Of a stretch of 64,000 nucleotides of DNA, positions 26,827-36,065 are shown piece by piece. A model generated the notes under the pieces. The model had not been told where the DNA came from, ran no database searches, and saw nothing but the letters and a program-made list of their open reading frames with translations. The position numbers were made by a program, and so were the translations under genes. Position 1 is the first letter of the stretch, and each line of letters opens with the position of its first letter. The stretch is from Beijerinckiaceae bacterium (GTDB taxonomy: Bacteria > Pseudomonadota > Alphaproteobacteria > Rhizobiales > Beijerinckiaceae), in NCBI GenBank assembly GCA_947453205.1, contig CANGFT010000009.1, positions 1-64,000 on the forward strand, given 5' to 3'.

Positions 26827-27285
26827 TCACACTCCCCTGATGTTATTGAGGACATGTCCGACCATGAAGCCTGCCCAGATGAAAAGAGTCATTAAAAGAA
26901 CAATGATTTTCCGGGTCCACTGATGGTCGGGATCAAGCGGTTGGCGCCAGAAATACCAATAGGCCGGCAGAAGGCCGAGCGCGAAACTGACAAGATGCTC
27001 CTTCACCTCAAATGAGCCGACTGCCGCGCTCATCCGCAGGTTTTCCATGAAAACCCGTGCGCCGATGCGGTAGGAGGGGTAAACGACTGCGCCCAAGGCG
27101 AAGGTCAACAGAAACAGGATGATGATCGCATTGGTGTAGCTGGCCGCCTTCACAGCTCGGAAACGACCAAGGAAATTCGGCTCTGACGCCTTGTAAGGCC
27201 ACCAGACCGCCACCGCCTGATGGGTGACCGCGCCCAATAGCGCGATGGCGAAGAGGCCGTGCATGACAAAGAGGAACGTCATCAT
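26827..27285 (-). CDS. Membrane protein with paired His, possible haem-b carrier
   Basis: The 152-residue product has four hydrophobic helices. Helix 1 carries His9 and His22, 13 residues apart; further His lie at 97 (VKEHLVSF), 121 and 144 (FMVGHVLNN). Two His spaced about 13 on one helix, matched by His on others, is the geometry of di-haem b proteins, but I cannot assign it to a known cytochrome b family. It ends one base before the next membrane protein's start. A role in passing electrons between the quinone pool and the periplasmic cytochromes is an inference from position. Confidence 0.6.
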   Translation of the reverse strand: MMTFLFVMHGLFAIALLGAVTHQAVAVWWPYKASEPNFLGRFRAVKAASYTNAIIILFLLTFALGAVVYPSYRIGARVFMENLRMSAAVGSFEVKEHLVSFALGLLPAYWYFWRQPLDPDHQWTRKIIVLLMTLFIWAGFMVGHVLNNIRGV

Positions 27286-27375
27286 AGGCTTGGATTCCGA
27301 CTTGAAGTCTTCTGCTCAAGGATGCTGCGCATGCGTTCGATGCCGCGCTTCGGGTCGTCGCCAGCGCAAGGATGG

Positions 27376-29037
27376 TCAATCAAGAGGTTCAAGTTTCACG
27401 ATGGAGGCGCCGTGGTTGGACCCAACCCATAGCGCCTGCTTTTCCCCGGCCTCCTGCACGAAGACGCGCCGGATGTTGGTGTTGCGTGGCAACAGATAAT
27501 CCACGACCTCACCTGACTTTGTGTCGAGGCGGCTCACATGATCTGTGAGCATGGAACCAGTCCAGGCCTCGGCGCCTCCCTTGCTGGCGACGACATCATA
27601 GGGTTGGCTCCAGGGGATCGGCAGTTGCCACTCCTTGATCGATTTGGACTTTGGATCGAACATGCCGATGCCATTGCCGCCATATTCGGCGAACCATAGA
27701 CGACCCTCGGCATCCACCCGTCCGCGGCGCGGCCGTGAGCCGACGAAGGGCGTGGTGAAGACATCCGCCACTTTCTTCTCGGGGTCGAACCAACCAATTC
27801 GCGTCCCTGAAAACTCAAGCAGGAATGGTCGATTCTTCAGATCAGTCGGCATGCCATAACCGGGGATCGGCTTGCCTGATGCGTCCTTGGTCTCACCCAT
27901 TTGTTCATAGACGCCGGTCCTCGGATCAAGGCGCAGCAGGGAATGATCTTGCTGGTCATTCGTCCAGACGTAACCATCGACATCTGAATGTTGTGGCGAA
28001 ACCATGGATTCCTGGGTGCTGGGCGTTTGCCATTGATCGGGGATCTTATAGGCGTGCACCTTGTTCGATGCGCGCTCCCACCGATAGACTCCCCCCTGAT
28101 ACATCCCGGACACCCAGATGTCGCCATTTGGCGCCTCACCAATTTCAAGGCCTCCCTTGGGCGAACCATCTGTCTTCATCATCGGGAGCGCGATGGAGGC
28201 GACCTTCCCTGTGACTGGATCCATTCGGCCCATGAATTGATCGCCGAAATCGGAGAACCAGACCTCTCCCTGCTTGTCGACGATGACGTCATGGGGCTGC
28301 CAATCCTTGCGGGGCAGATCATATTCGGTGATGACGACCTTGGTGGCGCGGCCCTTCGGTCGGGGCAATGTCTTCAATTCAAAGCTGCGGGTCGGGGACT
28401 GGCTAAGATTGGCGTTTGCAAGGACCTCGGCGGCTCTCGGGGCTGTCGCCGCGTTCACGCGCGGACGCTCTCCCCTTGGCCCAGGCAGGAGGGGTTGCGG
28501 CTTGGTGGGCATCGAACCAGGCGAGTAGAGGCCCATCCTTTTAAAAATATCCAGAAATTCGGAGGCCTCATAGGTTGTGTTCAAGACTTTCGAAATCGTA
28601 TGGCAGCCCGAACAATCGTCCATGAAACGCTTGTCGCGATCAGGCGCGGGGATCGACATGATCCACTCCGCATTGGACAACTGAGACGCCAGGTTCCGTG
28701 TTTTTGAAAGCTTCAGATCCGCCTTGCCCTCGGAGCCAGGTTCGATTGTGATTTCCTTCGGTCCGTCCAGCACATAACCGATCGCACGGATGCTCAAGGC
28801 GTATTTTCCTGCGTCAAGCCGGTCGGGCGGAAAAGAAAAACGCCCCTGTGCATCGGTGACGACTGTGACGGAGATCGTTGATCCCGCCTTCTTCGCGGTG
28901 ACGAGAACACCCTCCATCGTCGGCTCCGCCGTTGAGGTGACAATCCCCGAAAGGCCATTCGCCAACGCCCCGGTGCTGACCAGAACGACCGCAGACATAC
29001 CCGCAGCAATCTTCAACCATGATTTTCCAGTTGGCAT
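27376..29037 (-). CDS. Third propeller-cytochrome fusion
   Basis: The 553-residue secreted protein has the architecture of the two plus-strand fusions: signal peptide (AAGMSAVVLVSTGALA), CarboxypepD-regulatory-like domain (about 28-110, MEGVLVTAKKAGSTISVT), a haem-c motif CSGCH at residues 142-146, and a Vgb-like propeller (EVWFSDFGDQ, DIWVSGMYQGG, RLWFAEYGGNG). Between haem and propeller lies a Pro-rich linker (about 170-215). It heads a minus-strand operon that continues with two membrane proteins, the small regulatory-like protein and the NMT1-type binding protein. The gap of 90 bases to the next gene allows a second start. Confidence 0.85.
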   Translation of the reverse strand: MPTGKSWLKIAAGMSAVVLVSTGALANGLSGIVTSTAEPTMEGVLVTAKKAGSTISVTVVTDAQGRFSFPPDRLDAGKYALSIRAIGYVLDGPKEITIEPGSEGKADLKLSKTRNLASQLSNAEWIMSIPAPDRDKRFMDDCSGCHTISKVLNTTYEASEFLDIFKRMGLYSPGSMPTKPQPLLPGPRGERPRVNAATAPRAAEVLANANLSQSPTRSFELKTLPRPKGRATKVVITEYDLPRKDWQPHDVIVDKQGEVWFSDFGDQFMGRMDPVTGKVASIALPMMKTDGSPKGGLEIGEAPNGDIWVSGMYQGGVYRWERASNKVHAYKIPDQWQTPSTQESMVSPQHSDVDGYVWTNDQQDHSLLRLDPRTGVYEQMGETKDASGKPIPGYGMPTDLKNRPFLLEFSGTRIGWFDPEKKVADVFTTPFVGSRPRRGRVDAEGRLWFAEYGGNGIGMFDPKSKSIKEWQLPIPWSQPYDVVASKGGAEAWTGSMLTDHVSRLDTKSGEVVDYLLPRNTNIRRVFVQEAGEKQALWVGSNHGASIVKLEPLD

Positions 29038-29442
29038 TGCTTCCTCCCAGATTCGGAGCGGAGCCCCTTTGCGCGCAAGCGCCTATTTTTTTAAAGTCTA
29101 ATTCCAAGGATCGACACATTCAATAGAACATATGACTCATCGACTTTTGCTGCGATGCAACAATTCGGGCTGTATGAAGGGCGATAAGGTTGCCCGCGGT
29201 TCCTGAAGCAGGCCTCGTTTTGGGGGAGCGCCTGGCCCATCATCCCGGAAATCCGGAAAATTCGGGAATCTGCCTCAGGCCCGCCCCAACGGACCCATGA
29301 TCGCAAGTGACCAACTATCGCCATGCAGGATCGGCGGCAGTCTGAAGCCTGAATAGGCTCAAAAGATCTGAGCTTTCAGGCATAGCTCAAAATTCACGTG
29401 CGGTTTTCCGCTGCTGCCCAGAGCCATCCCATAGCCATGGCG
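29038..29442. other. Intergenic region between two minus-strand units
   Basis: About 405 bases with no supported gene. The part next to 29037 (29080-29180) is AT-richer and probably carries the promoter of the third propeller fusion. GGAGG lies at 29041-29047 on the minus strand, seven bases before its ATG. Confidence 0.45.
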
Positions 29443-30318
29443 TCAGCGGGGCGGCCGAACGCCCCAGATGACCGTGCCATTGTCCTTCCGGTCCCAGGTC
29501 TTCGGCCGCTGGGGAAAGTCCCTGTGCCAGGGCTTGGGATCAAAATAGCCAAGCTCTTCATTGGACATCCGATCCATCTCAACAAAGAATTCCATGGTGA
29601 GGCCATCGGGCGTCAGATGGTAGACAGCGATGTTGTGGCCCGGACCATGCCGCAGAGGACCGCGCGCAATCGTGATGCGATGGCGGCCAAGCGTGTCGCA
29701 GGCCGCCTGCAGATGGGCGAAATCCTTTAACTCGAAAGCGAAATGCGCAAGCTCCTCCCGCTCGCCCTTCACGAAGTTCAGGGTGTGATGATCGGGATTG
29801 CAGCGTTGAAAGACAAATATGTCCTGTATCCAGTCGGAAACGCGGAACCCGAGCGACCGTGTGAAGAAATCGGCGGTCTTTTGCGGACTGGTGACGCAGA
29901 AGGCGACATGGCCGAGCTTTATTGGCGCCGCCCCGATGGCGTCCTGGTTGGATGAAACAAAGCGGCCGCCCATGAACAGATCGATTTCAGCGCCCTTGTC
30001 ATCCCGGAAGGTGATGACATCGGTCACACCGGGAAAAGGCTCACGAGATCGATGTGGCGCAAGGCCCAGACGTTCGAGATCCCTCATGATGTCCAATGGA
30101 TCGAGATGCGGCGCGACCTCCAGCGCAATGCGGCTGCAGGCAGCTCTGTCACTCACCCGCAACTCGACCGCAAGCTGGCCAAGTGGTGTGGCGAAAAAAG
30201 CCTGCTTTGGCGTCCGCTCGACCAATATCAGCCCAACGACATTCCTGTAATAATCAAGCTGCCGCTCGATGTCTGGCGTCTCAAGCGTGAGATGTCCGAT
30301 GCGGATCGCTTGAACCAT
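29443..30318 (-). CDS. Extradiol ring-cleavage dioxygenase-like (VOC) protein
   Basis: The 291-residue protein consists of two vicinal-oxygen-chelate domains, as in type I extradiol dioxygenases that open catechol rings. The second domain keeps the probable Fe ligands: His in KLGHVAFCVT near residue 136, His in ELAHFAFEL near 192 and Glu in TMEFFVEMD near 245. HTLNF and DGLTMEF fit the catechol 2,3-dioxygenase signature. It probably acts in the cytosol on a ring-hydroxylated aromatic. The gene lies 29 bases downstream of a TctC-type binding protein, so both are likely read together. Confidence 0.8.
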   Translation of the reverse strand: MVQAIRIGHLTLETPDIERQLDYYRNVVGLILVERTPKQAFFATPLGQLAVELRVSDRAACSRIALEVAPHLDPLDIMRDLERLGLAPHRSREPFPGVTDVITFRDDKGAEIDLFMGGRFVSSNQDAIGAAPIKLGHVAFCVTSPQKTADFFTRSLGFRVSDWIQDIFVFQRCNPDHHTLNFVKGEREELAHFAFELKDFAHLQAACDTLGRHRITIARGPLRHGPGHNIAVYHLTPDGLTMEFFVEMDRMSNEELGYFDPKPWHRDFPQRPKTWDRKDNGTVIWGVRPPR

Positions 30319-30347
30319 TGATCTTCTTCTCCCCTATGCGCTGTGGG

Positions 30348-31385
30348 TCAGTTAAGAACTTTCTTGAGGCGCTCGATGACCAACGCCGGGGTCTGATAAA
30401 TTTCTTCCATCACTCTTTGCGCTTCTTCGCCACCGGTGGGGCTAGGCTCTTCGCCGCTGGATTTAATGACCTCATCACGGAAAGCGCCATCGGCTGTCAT
30501 GCGCGCAAAGGCGGCCCTCAACTCGTCAACCCTCGCCGATGGCGTTTTGGGCGGCGCAAAGACCGGTTTGTTCAGCATCAAAGGCGCGAAGAGAAGACGC
30601 AGCATCTGTTTCGCCTCTGTGGTTTCAGCAAGATCGATGGCGAGGGGAATGTCGGGGAGTTCAGGGTTCTTCGACAAGCCAAACTGCATGAGGATGGTGA
30701 GCTTCTTTTCCTTGATCCAGGTGGCGCTTGTGCTCTTGAGGCTCGTCCATCCCCAGCCGCAGCGGCCGTCGACTTCCCCGCGCTCGATCGCCAAAGACGA
30801 TTCCTGACTGCCCTGAAATCCCGTTATCACGCGAAACCGGGTGCCCAGAAGGTCGTTCATCACGACGGGATAAAGGTCCGTCGAGGAGCCCGCCCCGGTG
30901 CCAGCGACAATCATCTCCGCTCGACGCACATCTTCAAGGGACTTGAACCTCGTAGCGTGCCATGCGGCGCAGATGGAGGACTCGCGCGATATCGCGCCAA
31001 GCACCGGAAAGTCCACCATTCGATAGCTCGTCTTGCGGGCGCCGATCAAGGGCTCAAGAATAGGCCCTGGCGGCAGAATGATGAGGCTCGTGCCATCTTG
31101 CGGCGCTGTGGACGACATGAACTCGACAGCGCGGATTCCGCCTGCTCCCGGCATCAGTTGACCGATCATGGCGGGCTGACCAGGAATGAACCGTGCCAGG
31201 TGTCTCGCAACGATGCGCGCGGAAAGATCGAGGCCCCCGCCAGCGGTCCCTGCAATGATCAGGCTAATCGTCTTGCCCTGATAAAAAGGCCGCTCTTGCA
31301 GCGCCCCTTGCGCCGCCGCTTGTGCGGGCGACGCCAACACGACGAGGATCGAAAAGAGCCATCGCAGGCGCATTTTCTGTGGCAT
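30348..31385 (-). CDS. TctC/Bug-type substrate-binding protein
   Basis: The 345-residue protein has a signal peptide (WLFSILVVLASPAQAAAQG) and the Bug-family pattern FYQGKTISLIIAGTAGGGLD, ARHLARFIPGQP, MPGAGGIRA and a C-terminal region of the TctC fold. Such proteins bind carboxylated ligands for tripartite tricarboxylate transporters. No membrane components adjoin; the nearest tctAB set lies at 32.7 kb, read the other way. GGAG lies nine bases before ATG 31385, which is preferred over the longer N-terminal reading from 31481. Confidence 0.9.
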   Translation of the reverse strand: MPQKMRLRWLFSILVVLASPAQAAAQGALQERPFYQGKTISLIIAGTAGGGLDLSARIVARHLARFIPGQPAMIGQLMPGAGGIRAVEFMSSTAPQDGTSLIILPPGPILEPLIGARKTSYRMVDFPVLGAISRESSICAAWHATRFKSLEDVRRAEMIVAGTGAGSSTDLYPVVMNDLLGTRFRVITGFQGSQESSLAIERGEVDGRCGWGWTSLKSTSATWIKEKKLTILMQFGLSKNPELPDIPLAIDLAETTEAKQMLRLLFAPLMLNKPVFAPPKTPSARVDELRAAFARMTADGAFRDEVIKSSGEEPSPTGGEEAQRVMEEIYQTPALVIERLKKVLN

Positions 31386-31740
31386 GGCGGCGGCTCCACT
31401 GCGGGCGGGCGAAAGCGTCATGCGATGCGTTCCTCCGCTTGCTCCCGCACCCCTGCTTTTGGGTTTGGAGGCGAATCGCACTGGACTCTTTGATTCTGTG
31501 CGGAATCCGCTGTGAGTTCAATGCGGCGCCTCCGCCTGTGCGCGGGATGGCGACGCGATCAGTCTTGCATGGTCCCGGCCGAGCCACAACGCAGCGACGG
31601 GTCAAGCCTCGCGGCCGAGATGTAGACCATTTCCTACGGGTGACCTTCCCGCCCGTGATCGAAGTTGAAGCAGAGGGTCGGTTCGGCTAAGAGCTTCCTC
31701 GTCCCCGCCGGTCATGCGACGGGGCTGGGAGAAGACCGCG
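31386..31740. other. Divergent intergenic region
   Basis: About 355 bases between two TctC-type genes read away from each other. It should hold both promoters. I see no obvious operator palindrome and no gene. Confidence 0.45.
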
Positions 31741-32706
31741 ATGCGTTTGCAAACTTTCTTTCGCCCTGTTCTGGGAGCCCTCGCCTGTCTGACCCTGGCG
31801 CAATCCGCCCATGGGCAGACGGCGCCGAAATATCCGAAAGAGACCGTCATCCTCGCCACCCATTCGAGCCCGGGCGGCGGCAGCGATGTCTTCCTGCGGG
31901 AAATGGCGCCCCATCTCACGCGCGCCATGGGCGTCAATTTCGCCGTCGAGAACATCTCCGGCGGTTCGGGCGCCAAAGCCATGGCGGTGCTGGCCAAGGC
32001 CAAGCCGGATGGCGGCATGTTCTACGCGACGACGCCCACGTTCATCTACACTTCTTTGATGAGCAAGGTGGAGACAAGCTATCGCGACCTCGAACCTCTG
32101 GTGAACGTCTTCTATGATCCGGAAGTCGTCTACACGGCGGCCGAAAGCAAATTCCAGTCCTTGAAAGACGTGATCGACAACGCCCGCGCCAATCGCGGCA
32201 AGTGGGGCGCCGCCAATCCCGCTTCGCTGGAGCGTCAGGTGCTGGAACGGATGAAGACCGTGACAGGCGTGCGCGCCGCCGTCGTCACCTTTGAAGGCGG
32301 CGGCGACATGCAGATCAATGTGCTCAACCGCACGCTTGACATCGGCATTGGGGAGCTTGGGGAGATCAAGCCGCAACTGGAGGCGGGCAAACTGCGTGTT
32401 CTCGCGATCATGGGGGACGCCCGCATCGAGCAGATGCCGGATGTTCCGACCGCGCGGGAACAGGGCGTCGATGTGTCCGTGCGCAAGTTCCGTGGCCTTG
32501 CCGCACCCAAAGGCACGCCGCCTGAGATTGTGGCGGCTTGGGAAGCGGGGATCCAGAGAGTGCTTGCTGATCCCGCCTACAAAAAAGTCTATGTCGAAAA
32601 CGGCCTGCAGCCGGCTTTCATCCCCCATAAGGACTACGGCCCCTTCATTGCGGAGTTCGCGCGTGACACGGAGGCTTTCCTGAAGGCTGCGAGCGTCATC
32701 AAGTGA
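31741..32706 (+). CDS. tctC: TctC-type tricarboxylate-binding protein
   Basis: The 321-residue periplasmic protein has a signal peptide (VLGALACLTLAQSAHG) and the TctC/Bug fold: ETVILATHSSPGGGSDVFL, NFAVENISGGSGAKAMA, then GDARIEQMPDVPTAREQG. It delivers a di- or tricarboxylate-like ligand to TctAB. GGGAGAAG precedes ATG 31741. It is the first gene of a five-gene operon: its stop overlaps the GTG start of tctB by four bases. The downstream MmgE/PrpD-like gene suggests the imported compound is a methylcitrate- or aconitate-like acid, but the ligand is not certain. Confidence 0.92.
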   Translation: MRLQTFFRPVLGALACLTLAQSAHGQTAPKYPKETVILATHSSPGGGSDVFLREMAPHLTRAMGVNFAVENISGGSGAKAMAVLAKAKPDGGMFYATTPTFIYTSLMSKVETSYRDLEPLVNVFYDPEVVYTAAESKFQSLKDVIDNARANRGKWGAANPASLERQVLERMKTVTGVRAAVVTFEGGGDMQINVLNRTLDIGIGELGEIKPQLEAGKLRVLAIMGDARIEQMPDVPTAREQGVDVSVRKFRGLAAPKGTPPEIVAAWEAGIQRVLADPAYKKVYVENGLQPAFIPHKDYGPFIAEFARDTEAFLKAASVIK

Positions 32707-33182
32707 ACCGCGATCTTGTGACGGCGTTGATCGGCATCACGCTCGCCGTCGGCTATCATATCGTCGCATCGAACATCGCTTCCGGACTTTTGGCTGACGA
32801 GGTCGGGCCAGACGGATTGCCACGCATTTATGCGTGGATGCTGGGTGGTCTTTCGACGCTCCTTGGGGTGCGGGCGCTGCTTCAGCAAAGGACGCAGCCC
32901 ACAGGCGACGAGGGCGAAGAGGGTCGTGCCGCATGGCGCGCTCTTGGTCTGCTGCTGATCGCTTGCGCCTATGTGGCCGCCGTTCCCGTCCTTGGCTACA
33001 CGCTGACCATCGCCGTCATCATCGCGGTGGCCGCCCTTTATCAGGGAGGCCGCCTCTCATGGTCTCTGGCGCTGACATCGGTGCTTGGCGCAGCCGCGCT
33101 CTGGTATGTATTCGTCTATCTTCTTCACATAGCGCAGCCAGAGGGCATGTTGCCTGATCTGATCGAGAGGTTGCGCGCATGA
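32703..33182 (+). CDS. tctB: TctB-type small transporter subunit
   Basis: The 159-residue membrane protein has four hydrophobic helices and a central acidic loop (GDEGEEG), the pattern of TctB, the small membrane subunit of tripartite tricarboxylate transporters. It begins at GTG within the tctC stop (GTGA) and ends within the tctA start (ATGA). Such 4-base overlaps imply translational coupling. Sequence conservation in TctB is low, so the assignment rests mainly on topology and position. Confidence 0.88.
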   Translation: MNRDLVTALIGITLAVGYHIVASNIASGLLADEVGPDGLPRIYAWMLGGLSTLLGVRALLQQRTQPTGDEGEEGRAAWRALGLLLIACAYVAAVPVLGYTLTIAVIIAVAALYQGGRLSWSLALTSVLGAAALWYVFVYLLHIAQPEGMLPDLIERLRA

Positions 33183-34681
33183 ACGAGATCATGGACATGT
33201 TTCAGGCGGTCGTCAGAACGCCGATGATCATCGTGGCCGCTTTCGTCGGCACCGCCTGGGGCATTGTGGGCGGTGCGATGCCTGGCATTTCACCATCCAT
33301 CGCGATGGCGCTGCTGCTGCCGTTCACCTATGGCGCGGATCCTGCCGCGGCTGTTGTTTTGCTGGCCAGCACCTATCTTGGCGCCGAATATGGCGGCTCC
33401 ATCCCGGCCATCCTCATTCGAACGCCAGGCACCAATTCAGCCGCAGCGACCGTGCTTGATGGCTATGCGATGAAAGAGCAGGGCAAGGCGGGCGACGCCT
33501 TGGGCATCTCGCTTTACTCCACGCTGGTCGGCGCCGTCTTCGGCGTCCTGATGCTTTTGACGCTGACGCAACCGCTCGCGCAGGTGGCCCTAGCATTTCA
33601 GCCGCAATCCTATGTGGGTCTTGGCGTGCTTGGGCTCAGCGTCATCGCATCCTGTTCGGAAGGTTCGCTGGTCAAAGGCCTCATGGCGGGCGTCATCGGT
33701 TTGATGATCGCCACCGTCGGCACCGATCCTGTGACCGGGGTCAACCGTTTCACGTTCGACCACCCGGACCTTCTCTCAGGCATTCCTCCCATCCTCGTGA
33801 TGGTCGGCGTCTACGCCATCACCAATCTCCTGGAACAGGCGAGCACGCCTGCATGGGTCCAGACCAATAGCAATGAGGCCCGCCTCAAGATGCCAGGACC
33901 GCTGATGCGGGCGCGGCTGCGGCTGTCGCAGGTCATCGGCTGCATCATAGGCTTCATCGAAGGGCTGACCCCGGGCGGCGGGGGCGCCATATCGGCCTTC
34001 ATTTCCTATAACGAAGCGCGTCGCTGGTCGAAGAACCCCGAGGAGTTCGGCAAGGGGTCGCCAGAAGGCGTCGCCGCGCCCGAAGCCTCCAATGGCGCGG
34101 TCTCCGCGACGTCGCTCATCCCCATGCTGGGGCTCGGCATCCCCGGCTCGAATTCAGCGGCGGTTCTTCTTGGCGGATTCCTCATTCACGGCATGACGCC
34201 AGGACCGCTCCTGTTCACCAAACATGCTGACATCATGTCGGGGTTTTATGCAGGCAAGGTGATCTCCCTGGTCGCCTTGCTGGTGCTTGGCTATCTTATC
34301 CTGCGGCCTTGCATCTGGCTCGTGAACAGGCCCAAGCATTACCTCATGTCCTTCATCCTCGCTCTGGTCCTGTCAGGCGTTTACGCGATTCAGGGCAGCC
34401 TGTTTCACGTCGGCATAGCCATAGGCTTCGGGGTGCTTGGTTACGCCTTCAAGATCCTCGCCATGCCCGTGCTGCCCATGATCCTCGGGGTGGTTCTTGG
34501 CTTCATGGTGGAGTCGAACTATCGCCGCGCCCTGGTCCTGTCCGACGGCGACCATATGACCTTCGTCGAGGAGCCGATTTGCGCAGCTCTTCTTCTGCTC
34601 GCGGCGGTCTTCCTCATTTATTCCATCGTCCGCCACTATCGCGACGTCGCGAAGGCGAAGCAGATCGGGTTAGCCGCATGA
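33179..34681 (+). CDS. tctA: TctA-type large transporter subunit
   Basis: The 500-residue membrane protein has about 11-12 helices and TctA-family motifs: GAMPGISPSIAMALLLPFTY near residue 33, YGGSIPAILIRTPGTNSAAA near 70, GLTPGGGGAISAFISY near 265 and LGLGIPGSNSAAVLLG near 320. It transports the ligand passed on by TctC, driven by an ion gradient. It begins in the tctB stop and overlaps the next gene's ATG by four bases. Confidence 0.95.
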   Translation: MNEIMDMFQAVVRTPMIIVAAFVGTAWGIVGGAMPGISPSIAMALLLPFTYGADPAAAVVLLASTYLGAEYGGSIPAILIRTPGTNSAAATVLDGYAMKEQGKAGDALGISLYSTLVGAVFGVLMLLTLTQPLAQVALAFQPQSYVGLGVLGLSVIASCSEGSLVKGLMAGVIGLMIATVGTDPVTGVNRFTFDHPDLLSGIPPILVMVGVYAITNLLEQASTPAWVQTNSNEARLKMPGPLMRARLRLSQVIGCIIGFIEGLTPGGGGAISAFISYNEARRWSKNPEEFGKGSPEGVAAPEASNGAVSATSLIPMLGLGIPGSNSAAVLLGGFLIHGMTPGPLLFTKHADIMSGFYAGKVISLVALLVLGYLILRPCIWLVNRPKHYLMSFILALVLSGVYAIQGSLFHVGIAIGFGVLGYAFKILAMPVLPMILGVVLGFMVESNYRRALVLSDGDHMTFVEEPICAALLLLAAVFLIYSIVRHYRDVAKAKQIGLAA

Positions 34682-36051
34682 CCGAGTCCCCTTCCATTCC
34701 CATCGCCGAAACGCTCGCCGACTGGCTTGTCGGCGCAGACGTCAGCAAGCTTCAGCCGCAGACCATCGACATGTGCCGACGCATCGCGCTCGACGTCACC
34801 GGCCTTTGCATAGCCGCGCGCCGGGAAGATTACGTCCTCGCCACCCTTGGCGCCGGCGGACCGGGCGACGCCACGGCCATCGGCCACGCGCGTGGCTTTG
34901 ATCCTTTCAGCGCGGCCCTGATTAATGGAACCGCTGCCCATGGCGAGGACTATGACGACACATTCGAGGGCGGCCCGGTCCATTCCGGCGCGGTCATCAT
35001 TCCCGCCGTCATGGCCATCGGTGAAATGGAGCAGCTTTCAGGTCAGCGTCTGCTGCTGGCCACAGCCTATGGGTCAGAGCTTCTCTGCCGCCTGAGCCTG
35101 GTTACGCCAAAGGCCATTCACAAGGCGGGCTTCCACCCCACGGCCGTCATCGGCGCCATGGCCGCCGCCGCGGCGGTCTCGGTCGCGCTGAACCTCAACA
35201 AGCAGCAGACGGTCTCCGCGCTGGGCATCGCTGGCAGCATGGCGTCGGGCATCATCGAATATCTCGCGGAGGGCACCTGGACCAAACGCATGCATGCGGG
35301 TTGGGCTGCGCAGTCGGGCATCCGCGCCGCGCTCATGGCGCGCGGGGGATTCCTCGGACCGCGCACTGTTTTCGAAGGCTCTCATGGTTTCTTCCACGCC
35401 TTCGCGCCCTCACGCAAACCAGCCTATCATTTTCTTCTCGACGAACTCGGGCAGCGCTGGGTCATCGACGACATCATCTTCAAGCCCTACGCCTGCGGAA
35501 CCATGACGCAGCCTTTCATCGACTGCGCCATCGCACTCGCGCGGCAGGGCGTGAATGCGCAGGACATCGTCTCCATCAGTTGCGCTGTGGGCGAAGGCAC
35601 CGTGCATCGTCTTTGGGAGCCTTTGGCGGTGAAGCACCGGCCCCAGACGCCCTATGCCGCCAAGTTCTCGACCCCCTTCTGCATGGCCATCGCGTTCCTT
35701 GAAGGCAAGGCGGGCCTCAGCCAGTTCGATGAAGCCCATATCGCTGATCCAGCGGCTCGCGCGCTTGCAGCGAAGATCAGCTATGTGATCGATCCCAACG
35801 ATCCCTATCCCGACCAGTTCATCGGCGCCCTAAGGGCGACGCTCAGCAATGGGGAGGTTCGTGAAATCAAGCAGGGATATATGCGCGGCGGCTCACAGGC
35901 CCCCATGTCCTTGCAGGAGCTTGAGACGAAGTTCGTCGACAATGCGGTCTATGGCGGCTGGTCGAGCGGTCAGGCCGAAGATGCGCGCCAACTTATCTCG
36001 CAACTGTTCGACGCGAAGACGCTCGGCGCCCTGCGCCAACTGCGGAATTGA
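34678..36051 (+). CDS. MmgE/PrpD-family protein
   Basis: The 457-residue product belongs to the family of 2-methylcitrate dehydratase and cis-aconitate decarboxylase. It has DVTGLCIAARREDYVLA, NGTAAHGEDYDDTFEGGPVH near residue 82 and IIFKPYACGTMTQPFIDCAI near 268, all regions that line the active site of this cofactor-free fold. The exact reaction is not predictable; it likely dehydrates or decarboxylates the acid imported by the tctCBA products. ATG 34678 overlaps the tctA stop (ATGA), which decides the start over a long upstream reading in the same frame. Confidence 0.9.
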   Translation: MTESPSIPIAETLADWLVGADVSKLQPQTIDMCRRIALDVTGLCIAARREDYVLATLGAGGPGDATAIGHARGFDPFSAALINGTAAHGEDYDDTFEGGPVHSGAVIIPAVMAIGEMEQLSGQRLLLATAYGSELLCRLSLVTPKAIHKAGFHPTAVIGAMAAAAAVSVALNLNKQQTVSALGIAGSMASGIIEYLAEGTWTKRMHAGWAAQSGIRAALMARGGFLGPRTVFEGSHGFFHAFAPSRKPAYHFLLDELGQRWVIDDIIFKPYACGTMTQPFIDCAIALARQGVNAQDIVSISCAVGEGTVHRLWEPLAVKHRPQTPYAAKFSTPFCMAIAFLEGKAGLSQFDEAHIADPAARALAAKISYVIDPNDPYPDQFIGALRATLSNGEVREIKQGYMRGGSQAPMSLQELETKFVDNAVYGGWSSGQAEDARQLISQLFDAKTLGALRQLRN

Positions 36052-36065
36052 AAGAGATGCAGCCC

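Noticed and set aside
34309-34677. N-terminal extension of the MmgE/PrpD gene
   Set aside because: It lies inside tctA in another frame; ATG 34678 overlapping the tctA stop is a much better start.
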